DNA from: Nanobdellota archaeon
GTDB taxonomy: Archaea > Nanobdellota > Nanobdellia > Parvarchaeales > Parvarchaeaceae
Assembly: GCA_021802505.1 (NCBI GenBank)
Contig: JAJZXE010000005.1
Coordinates: 1-44,045 of the forward strand
Direction: 5' to 3'
DNA: 44,045 bases
Numbering within the stretch: position 1 is the first letter of the stretch; every line of letters begins with the position of its first letter. Of this stretch, positions 36,761 through 44,045 are shown in pieces. The notes under the pieces were generated by a model. That model had not been told where the DNA came from and searched no databases. It worked only from the letters and a program-made list of their open reading frames with translations. The translations under genes and the position numbers were made by a program.

Positions 36761-37667
36761 AGGAACGTTTTTGGGAACATCGTCAGCTTTTCCGACTGCA
36801 ATGAGAAACCATCCCTCCGTTTATGTGACTTTAAACGGCAAAAAACTGCTTTTGGACTGCGGGGAGGGGACGCAGCGCCAGATAAGAAAAGCTGGTCTCA
36901 GTCCATCGATAGACCATATCTTTATAACGCACTGGCACGGAGATCATTCGCTTGGAGTGGGCGGGATAATACAGAGTCTTAATATGATGAAAAGCAGCAA
37001 GTCCCTTGATATCTTCGGTCCGGACGAAACCGGCCAAAGCGTAAAAAACATACTCAGGACGTATAAATTTTACAATACACTCGATATTGAGGCCGTTTCG
37101 GTCAATGCTCCCCATGAAAAGGTCATCTTAGAGGATACTTTGTACAGAGTATCCGCACTAAATGTAAAGCACTCCGTAAAATGTCTGGCGTATAAAATCA
37201 AGGAAAAGGATACAAGGAATATCCTGGCGGAAAAACTCGCCCTGAAAGGGATAAAAGCGGGTAAATTTCTCAGCGGGCTTAAAGAAGGAAAGGATGTGAG
37301 CTACAACGGTATAAAACTCAAGTACAAAGAGTTTACCTATATAAAAAAGGGCAAGTCCCTGGCGTACGTTACAGACCTTAGGTATGACAAGAAAATAATT
37401 CCGTTTATAAAAGGAGTCGACGCCCTTATTATAGAAAGCACGTTCGGGAGCGAATTTGACAGGTCGTATGATTATTTTCATCTTAACATAAAGGAAGCGA
37501 TGTCTCTGGCAAAAAGCTCCGGAGCAAAGACAGTCTATTTTATACACACGAGCCAGAGATACGAGAGTAACGATTCCCTCAAGAAAAACGCCCAGGAACT
37601 GTTTTCAAGGATGAAATGCAAATTTACGTATTCTTTTCCGGATGATCTGGATAAATTTGAGGTTTGA
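36753..37667 (+). CDS. rnz: Ribonuclease Z
   Basis: 304 aa; FLGTSSAFPTAMRNHPS, LLDCGEGTQRQIRKAG, ITHWHGDHSLGVGG. Confidence 0.94.
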   Translation: MIEGTFLGTSSAFPTAMRNHPSVYVTLNGKKLLLDCGEGTQRQIRKAGLSPSIDHIFITHWHGDHSLGVGGIIQSLNMMKSSKSLDIFGPDETGQSVKNILRTYKFYNTLDIEAVSVNAPHEKVILEDTLYRVSALNVKHSVKCLAYKIKEKDTRNILAEKLALKGIKAGKFLSGLKEGKDVSYNGIKLKYKEFTYIKKGKSLAYVTDLRYDKKIIPFIKGVDALIIESTFGSEFDRSYDYFHLNIKEAMSLAKSSGAKTVYFIHTSQRYESNDSLKKNAQELFSRMKCKFTYSFPDDLDKFEV

Positions 37668-37728
37668 TTTTTTTCCAATGGAATTGCATAGAAATCTATT
37701 TAAATGTTTTCCTCTTTATTAAGAAGGT

Positions 37729-38757
37729 ATGAATTCACTAACCGTGAGTGTGATAGGTCCTTACAGATCGGGAAAATCCACTCTTGTAAATAAATTGCAG
37801 CAAAGAAAAGGCGCAGAGGAAGACGTTTCGTTTTTCTTCTTCAAATACGGCGGGAAAAACGTCACTTTGATAGATACACCCGGCGATATGGACAATCCAA
37901 CGACATTGGCTTCCGTTCTCACCATTTCCAATGCCATCATTTTTTGCGTATCCCCCGAAACAGGGGTGAATCTTCAGGTGGGAGAACAGATAATAATGGC
38001 AAATTCAGTCGGGATCAAGCACGGTCTGATATGCATAACAAAAGCGGATATATCAACCGCAGACGACATAAACAAATTAGAGAAAAATCTACTCGGCATA
38101 ATAAAAGGCACATCTCTCGAAGCTTTTGAGATAATGGTCGTGGATATAAACAACGATCAAAGTATGGCGGACATACGGGCTAAAATCTCGGCTTTTCCAT
38201 ACGATAATGAAAGCATACAACAGCCTTTCAAGATACTCATAGACCATGCATTTGAATCCAGAGGCATGTCGGTTGCGGTAGGGACTATGCCCACCGGTAA
38301 AGTAGAAATTCATTCCGAAGGAATAATCGCTCCCGCACCTTTTACAAAGGAGATATCGATAAATTCCATCCAGATAAACCAGGAGGATGTGCCGTCTGCG
38401 GAAGCCGGCGATCGCGTCGGAGTAGCTATAAAGGGAGTATGGCCCTGGGATCTTCCGAGAGGGGTTGAAATAAGGAAAATCAAAAGCTTCAGAGACATAA
38501 AAGAGGGACAGTTTACTGTGAATGTCAGTCCTCTGTACAAGCAGGAGATAAGGGATGATGTGAAGCTTAATCTTATATGCAACTGGCAGAATATTGTTGT
38601 AACACTGAAAAACGTTAAAAGAGAAGGCAATAAAGTGACGGCGGACTTCGAGGCCGATAAAAATTTCTGTTTTGATGAAAACGACAGGATACTACTGATC
38701 AATAAGGATTTACCGATCAGATTCCTGAGGGTCATAGGAAAAGCAGCTATTCTGTAA
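37729..38757 (+). CDS. EF-Tu/SelB-like GTPase-fold protein with altered G motifs
   Basis: 342 aa; GPYRSGKST, IDTPGD, ITKAD; EF-Tu-like domains follow. Confidence 0.8.
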   Translation: MNSLTVSVIGPYRSGKSTLVNKLQQRKGAEEDVSFFFFKYGGKNVTLIDTPGDMDNPTTLASVLTISNAIIFCVSPETGVNLQVGEQIIMANSVGIKHGLICITKADISTADDINKLEKNLLGIIKGTSLEAFEIMVVDINNDQSMADIRAKISAFPYDNESIQQPFKILIDHAFESRGMSVAVGTMPTGKVEIHSEGIIAPAPFTKEISINSIQINQEDVPSAEAGDRVGVAIKGVWPWDLPRGVEIRKIKSFRDIKEGQFTVNVSPLYKQEIRDDVKLNLICNWQNIVVTLKNVKREGNKVTADFEADKNFCFDENDRILLINKDLPIRFLRVIGKAAIL

Positions 38758-38791
38758 GCAAATTTTTATACTCCCCGTTTCAATATAATAT

Positions 38792-39766
38792 ATGCCTGTT
38801 AAGGATGAAGAGATACGAGTGGATTACAGGACCGGCACGCGGGTCATATTCTCCGGTGTAAGAAACAACAAACCGATAGATTTTCATCTGAAGGATGAGG
38901 AATGGAAAACAGACGTTGAAAAATGTCCCTTTGAGTACGGAAAAGAGTCATTGAATAAGACGCTTATGCTTGTCGGAGGAGATGAGCACTCCTGGAAATT
39001 GAAGGTCATACAGAATAAGTTTCCCCTGGTTTCCCCCGATTTTGATTTTCAAAAAACAGGGGGATTTTTTGAAGAAAAACCTGCATTTGGTTATTCGGAG
39101 GTAATAATCGATACTCCAAAACATAATGTGCCTTTTTATAAGCTAACTGAGGATGAACTTTTGGTCTGGTTAAATACCATAATAAAAAGGGAACAGGAAC
39201 TTTACTCAAAGGAAAAAATAGGTTATGTCTATGCATTTAAGAACGAGGGGCCGAAGAGCGGAGCAAGCATCTCCCATACACACACCCAATTAATGGCATT
39301 TCCCGAACTTACACACACAATCCTTGAGGAAAAAAAGCATGCTGATGATTATCTGAGAAAAAATAATCGCTGCCTGTATGAAGACGCGATAAAATACGAA
39401 AAAGAAAGGGTGCTGGAGGAGAATGACACGTTTATTGCAGTCGCACCTTTCGGTTCTAAATTTAATGCTGAGTCTATTATACTTCCGAGAAGACATATAA
39501 GCTGCAGCGTTGATCTGTCCGGTAGGGAGAAAACAGACTTATGCAGGATGCTCAGCCATACCGTCAAATCAAACGAAAAAATCTTTGGAAATCTCTCCTA
39601 CAACATCATTTTTCATGAATTAAAGAATGACAAAAACTTTCACTTTCACATTGAGATATACCCGAGAGTTATAACGTTTGCGGCCGTAGAATTCGCGGGT
39701 TTTAATACCAATCAGTTAAACCCTGAGACTTATGTTAAGATGTTCAGGGAAAATAACAAAAACTGA
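38792..39766 (+). CDS. galT: Galactose-1-phosphate uridylyltransferase-like protein
   Basis: 324 aa; FKNEGPKSGASISHTHTQLMAFP, NFHFHIEIYPR. Confidence 0.85.
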   Translation: MPVKDEEIRVDYRTGTRVIFSGVRNNKPIDFHLKDEEWKTDVEKCPFEYGKESLNKTLMLVGGDEHSWKLKVIQNKFPLVSPDFDFQKTGGFFEEKPAFGYSEVIIDTPKHNVPFYKLTEDELLVWLNTIIKREQELYSKEKIGYVYAFKNEGPKSGASISHTHTQLMAFPELTHTILEEKKHADDYLRKNNRCLYEDAIKYEKERVLEENDTFIAVAPFGSKFNAESIILPRRHISCSVDLSGREKTDLCRMLSHTVKSNEKIFGNLSYNIIFHELKNDKNFHFHIEIYPRVITFAAVEFAGFNTNQLNPETYVKMFRENNKN

Positions 39767-39768
39767 TC

Positions 39769-40737
39769 TTATCCAACTTCTCTTAGATCCACGTTGAAAA
39801 GCTCCATGGCCTTGCTGTAAATTAGGTCTCTCAGTTCTGGGCTGTAAATCCTCATCCCTTCCACGAATTTTTTCACATTTTCTTCCCTAAGGTTTATCGA
39901 TAACCAGCTTTCTACCCTTCCGAAATCGGCCGCAGTATACTGTTCTTTTTTAATGATAAATCCGAAGGCTTTCGATGCTCTGTCCATTATCTGGTCGTTT
40001 ATCGCATCCGTCAGGTGCATCTCATTGTTTGTGCCGGGCCTTACATTTTTGAGGTAGTCTATGCTTTTTTCATTAAATATATATATCCCGCCGGCCATTA
40101 CATCATAGCTGTCCTTCAATCCGAATTTCTCTTTTATAATTTCTTCGGCTGGTTTTTCTATAGCCTCCTCCGTATCAATCAATATATCATCCAACCCGCG
40201 GGTTCTTTTTCCTTTTATGAATCCGCAATTTTTTGCGGTTTCCTTATCCAGATTCTCAACCGAGTACATAATATTTCCGTCGAATCTTTCCAGTAACTTT
40301 TTAAGCAGGCTTTCTCCCCTGTCATAGCCGCTTATTATCAGATTATCCCCCAATAAAACGACATAAGATTTATTTTTCAGTTCTTTTTCGGCTGTGGCCA
40401 CTGCATTCGCGGGCCCTTTGGGCTTTTTTAAATCCTTGTCTTCTTCTTGGTAAACAAGCTTTATTTTTACTTCCGGATCAATCTTTTTTAATTCCCTCTC
40501 AAGGTTCTTTATATAGTCATTCTGAAATTTGAAAGAATAATTGTTTTCTTCATCATGTCTTGTTACTACTATTATGTCTTTTATCCCATTGTTATAAGAA
40601 TTCATTATGTGGTGGTACATCAGCGGTTTATCCCTGTAAAGGACCATTGTTTTTGGGATGTAGTTGGTAAATGGGCGAAGGCGACTTCCGTTCCCGGCCG
40701 CTAGAATTACGGCCGTTCCTACCTTCGCATCTGCCAT
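39769..40737 (-). CDS. Sugar nucleotidyltransferase (GalU-like)
   Basis: 322 aa; AVILAAGNGSRLRPFTNYIPKTM. Confidence 0.88.
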   Translation of the reverse strand: MADAKVGTAVILAAGNGSRLRPFTNYIPKTMVLYRDKPLMYHHIMNSYNNGIKDIIVVTRHDEENNYSFKFQNDYIKNLERELKKIDPEVKIKLVYQEEDKDLKKPKGPANAVATAEKELKNKSYVVLLGDNLIISGYDRGESLLKKLLERFDGNIMYSVENLDKETAKNCGFIKGKRTRGLDDILIDTEEAIEKPAEEIIKEKFGLKDSYDVMAGGIYIFNEKSIDYLKNVRPGTNNEMHLTDAINDQIMDRASKAFGFIIKKEQYTAADFGRVESWLSINLREENVKKFVEGMRIYSPELRDLIYSKAMELFNVDLREVG

Positions 40738-40840
40738 AATTTATAAAATCTATATGAAATAAACCCATATTAATACTTTTTTTTATCACGGACTGGCCTA
40801 ACAGAAATCAATTTCTATCATATTGATATACACTGTACAT

Positions 40841-41491
40841 CTACCCAAGAAGTATGTTTTCAGTTATCAGCCCCGGCAGGCTCTTAATCTTTTCTTCCTT
40901 AAAATCACTTTCCTTCAGCAGCAGTTCTTTGATTAAACCCTCCGCCTCCGTCCTTTCCATTTTTTTATCCGAAAGGTCCCTTGATATCTCTCTGTACCTT
41001 ACCGAGTCTATCATAGGAAAATTCTCGTATTTTTTGATATAAGCAAGCATTTCATTTTCATAGTCTCTTCCGTCCTCGATATTTATTATCTCCTTCCAAA
41101 GTCTGACCTCTCTTTCTGCGGTTTCGGGGCTGTCCGAAGCGTGGACTAGGTTGATGCCTTTTGTCGTGCCGTATCTGCCTCTTATTGAAGCGGGATCCGC
41201 CTTTTCGCACATAGTTTTACCCAAAAGATCCCTGACTTTTTGCGTAATATTCTCGCCGCCCGCAATCAATACCGCCAATTCCGTTGAAGACATGAAATTC
41301 ACCAGGTTCTCATAAAAGAACTTTCCCTTGTGCTCCGCGTAATGCCTGTCCGACAGAAATTCCTTTTCAGGTTTTATGATTCCGAAAAAGTTTACCTTTA
41401 CCCCCAGATCCAGTATGCTTTTGAGGGCCCTCGCGCCGGAATATCTTCTTACAATGCCGTCGGGCTTAAGCAGTATGAGCATTTCTTCCAT
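40841..41491 (-). CDS. ndk: Nucleoside diphosphate kinase with C-terminal extension
   Basis: 216 aa; LILLKPDGIVRR, HYAEHKGKFFYENLVNFM, NLVHASDSPETAEREV. Confidence 0.9.
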   Translation of the reverse strand: MEEMLILLKPDGIVRRYSGARALKSILDLGVKVNFFGIIKPEKEFLSDRHYAEHKGKFFYENLVNFMSSTELAVLIAGGENITQKVRDLLGKTMCEKADPASIRGRYGTTKGINLVHASDSPETAEREVRLWKEIINIEDGRDYENEMLAYIKKYENFPMIDSVRYREISRDLSDKKMERTEAEGLIKELLLKESDFKEEKIKSLPGLITENILLG

Positions 41492-41622
41492 TTCAGAACT
41501 AGGTTTTTATAATATAAATATCTTAAAAAAATCTTACCCTTTTTTATTTGGCAGGGATTTTTGGTTCAGTTAGCTTTATTAGCGATAACGATTTATCTAT
41601 AGAATTAACAGAGGTTTTTAAT

Positions 41623-43338
41623 ATGAGATCCCCGATATGCGCATTTTTAGGGCATGTAGACGCCGGCAAGACAAGTATAATGGACGCCATAAGAAATACG
41701 ATGTCGGCCTACAAGGAGAGCGGGGGTTTGACGCAGAACATCGGTTCTACAGAGGTGCCCACCGGCAGGATCAAGGAGCTAGCGGAGGATTTACTGAAGA
41801 AGTTCAACATAAGCATAAAAGTCCCTAGCATAATCTTCATAGATTCGCCGGGCCATGAGGCGTTTGTGACTTTAAGAAAGAGGGGCGCTTCAATAGCTGA
41901 TATCGCGATATTGACAGTGGATATAACGGAAGGCATACAGAATCAGACAATAGAATCGATAGAGATACTGAAATCCTACAAGACCCCCTTCCTGATAGCG
42001 CTGACAAAGATAGACACGATAACCGGTTTCTATAAGACTGAAAACAGTTCCTTCCTGGATTTTATCCAGAAACAGAGCGAAACTTACAGGGAAAGGCTGG
42101 ATGAAAAGATATACAGTTTGATAGCAGATTTTTCGCTCTATAACTTTCAGGCGGAGAGGTATGACCGGGTGAAGGATTTTACCAAAGAGGTGGCGATGAT
42201 TCCGTTATCGTCGGTAAATGGCATAGGGATAAAGGACCTTATCGTAATGATTATAGGTTTAAGCCAGAGGTACCTGGAGTTGGACAAGCAGGGCATCAAC
42301 AGCGCAGCCATTCTCGAAGAGAAAAACATCAAAGGGCTGGGGAAAGTATACGATGCGATAGTCTATTCCGGAAAAGTATCCGTTGGAGACAGGGTTATAG
42401 TACAGACGCAGGAGGGCCCGTTTGAAAACAAGATAAAAGGCATTATGCGCCTGATCCCGTTGGAGGAGAGCAGGGAGAATTTCGGTAAATATGACAGCAT
42501 ACAGTATGCAGAAGCGACCGCTCCGATAAGATTGATACTGCAGGAGCCGAATGCGATGATAGGTACATCCATTTATGTCTTTTCTTCGGAAGAAGAAAGA
42601 AGCAGATTCATCGAGGAAATAAATCGTGAAAACGTCAACGACAACAATGATGAGAGCAGGGGCGTGGTCGTCTGCGCCGACTCTCTGGGAAGCATAGACG
42701 CGATAAGAAAAATAGCGCAGTCCTACGGAATAGAAGTAGGAAAAACAAAAATAGGGGAGCCATCCAAGGTCGATATAACGACTGCAAGCGTGAACGGCGG
42801 TGTCATCCTTTGCTTCAATGTGCCGGTCTCAAAACAGACCGAGGGGATTGCAGACGAGTACAGCGTGAAGATAATAGCATCCAATTCGATTTATACTCTT
42901 TTTGAAAGTTATAATGAATACATGAAGAACTTTAGGAATATGAATCTGGAGGCAAAACTGCAGAAGCTGAGGCTGCCTTCCAAATTCGTTTTTCTCGAGG
43001 GGAACATCTTCCGCAGGTCGAGTCCATGCGTATTCGGGGTTGAGGTCTTAGCGGGAGAAATACGGCCCAATTATCCGGTTATGAATTCAAGGGGGCAAAG
43101 GATCGGCAGGATAGTCGATATACAGTCGGATAAGACGAAACTCAACAAAGCAATCAAAGGGGAAAAAGTGGCGGTAAGCGTTGATGATGCGGTTTACGGC
43201 CGCAATATAACGGAAGGAGATATGTTCTACACAGATATCGAGCTGCCGGACATAATAAAGTTTGAAGACGTGGTCAATGAACTGACTGAGGACTATGCCT
43301 CTGCATTATCCGAAATAAGAAGGATAAAGAGGCTTTAA
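41623..43338 (+). CDS. infB: Translation initiation factor IF-2 (aIF5B)
   Basis: MRSPICAFLGHVDAGKTSIMD, GGLTQNIGSTEVP, FIDSPGHEAF; ATG 41623 preferred over TTG 41548. Confidence 0.94.
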   Translation: MRSPICAFLGHVDAGKTSIMDAIRNTMSAYKESGGLTQNIGSTEVPTGRIKELAEDLLKKFNISIKVPSIIFIDSPGHEAFVTLRKRGASIADIAILTVDITEGIQNQTIESIEILKSYKTPFLIALTKIDTITGFYKTENSSFLDFIQKQSETYRERLDEKIYSLIADFSLYNFQAERYDRVKDFTKEVAMIPLSSVNGIGIKDLIVMIIGLSQRYLELDKQGINSAAILEEKNIKGLGKVYDAIVYSGKVSVGDRVIVQTQEGPFENKIKGIMRLIPLEESRENFGKYDSIQYAEATAPIRLILQEPNAMIGTSIYVFSSEEERSRFIEEINRENVNDNNDESRGVVVCADSLGSIDAIRKIAQSYGIEVGKTKIGEPSKVDITTASVNGGVILCFNVPVSKQTEGIADEYSVKIIASNSIYTLFESYNEYMKNFRNMNLEAKLQKLRLPSKFVFLEGNIFRRSSPCVFGVEVLAGEIRPNYPVMNSRGQRIGRIVDIQSDKTKLNKAIKGEKVAVSVDDAVYGRNITEGDMFYTDIELPDIIKFEDVVNELTEDYASALSEIRRIKRL

Positions 43339-44045
43339 GGCCAGTTCTTTATCGCCTTTTCATACAGATCCATGTTGTCGCAGGGCAGCCATTTGCCGGA
43401 GTATATAAATCCGTCTATGATCCTGCGCTCTGCAACCTGCTCGAATACTTTTGATATGTTTGATTCACCCTGCGGTATAAAACTGAGAAAGGAGGGGTTT
43501 ATGACGTATATCCCCGCGTTTACCAGGTGCGAAGTCTGTTCTGTTTTCGGTTTTTCTATGAATTTTACTATTTTATTTCCTTCCATTTCGACTACCCCGA
43601 ACTGCGATACGTCGTCCTGCGATACCAGTGCCAGTGTCGCAAGCGGCTTGTCCTTCTTATGAAAATCGTATATCTTATTCAGATCAAAATCAAACAGGTT
43701 ATCGCCGTTCAGTACGATAAAATCATCATGAAACAGGTTCTGGTTCTTTTTTATGGCTCCGCCGGTTCCTACCGGAGTAGTTTCCTCTGAATACCTTACC
43801 CTTACGCCGAACTTGCTTCCGTCTCCGAAATACTCCTTTATCTTGCTGCCCAGGTATCCTATTGATATTATGATATCAAGAAACTCTACTTTTTTCAACT
43901 GCTCTATCACATGCTCCAATATAGGCCGGCCGTTTACCGGCAGCATCGGTTTTGGTATCTCGTATGTCAGCGGTCTCAACCTTGTGCCGGATCCTCCCGC
44001 CAGTATCAATGCGATCCTGTTTTTGTTGGGTTCAAGCTGTTCTTT
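43335..44045 (-). CDS. Sugar-1-phosphate nucleotidyltransferase (open at right edge)
   Basis: ALILAGGSGTRLRPLTYEIPKPMLPVNGRPI; frame is open upstream to the window edge (KEQLEPNKNRIALILAGG). Confidence 0.88.
   Translation of the reverse strand, partial: KEQLEPNKNRIALILAGGSGTRLRPLTYEIPKPMLPVNGRPILEHVIEQLKKVEFLDIIISIGYLGSKIKEYFGDGSKFGVRVRYSEETTPVGTGGAIKKNQNLFHDDFIVLNGDNLFDFDLNKIYDFHKKDKPLATLALVSQDDVSQFGVVEMEGNKIVKFIEKPKTEQTSHLVNAGIYVINPSFLSFIPQGESNISKVFEQVAERRIIDGFIYSGKWLPCDNMDLYEKAIKNWP

Noticed and set aside
41548-41622. N-terminal extension of IF2 from TTG 41548
   Set aside because: ATG 41623 places the G1 motif at the usual position; the upstream stretch is better explained as the promoter shared with ndk.

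Overview
This 44 kb window is archaeal: A-type ATP synthase genes, Cdc48, aIF5B-type IF2, archaeal r-proteins, TrmB, and VapBC, HEPN and MNT toxin-antitoxin (TA) families. It is densely packed. I did not establish the lineage; a small-genome DPANN-like archaeon is only a guess. Left to right it contains: an A-ATPase operon on the minus strand (K-E-C-F-A-B-D-H', with H cut by the window edge), in which AtpA carries a 533-aa LAGLIDADG intein inside its Walker A motif; a decayed VapBC pair; an uncharacterised gene followed by Cdc48 and the condensin genes scpA, scpB and, further on, smc; a partial S10 ribosomal cluster (L2-S19-L22-S3-L29); a complex I membrane-arm block (NuoJ-K-L-M-N); a 4.3 kb accessory island (about 28.4-32.7 kb) with two intact VapBC pairs, one decayed VapBC pair, one MNT/HEPN pair and two copies of a 52-bp imperfect-palindromic repeat; then housekeeping genes, a tRNA-Thr with an odd T-loop, sugar-nucleotide enzymes, an NDK-like gene and IF2. 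The observations most worth a second look are the 52-bp repeat pair bracketing the TA module, the HEPN protein whose RNase motif appears degenerate beside an intact MNT motif, the tRNA-Thr T-loop GCCAGCA, the intein, the HIT protein lacking its middle catalytic His, and the 83-nt S3/L29 overlap. All family calls are by eye from translated motifs; no database search was run.
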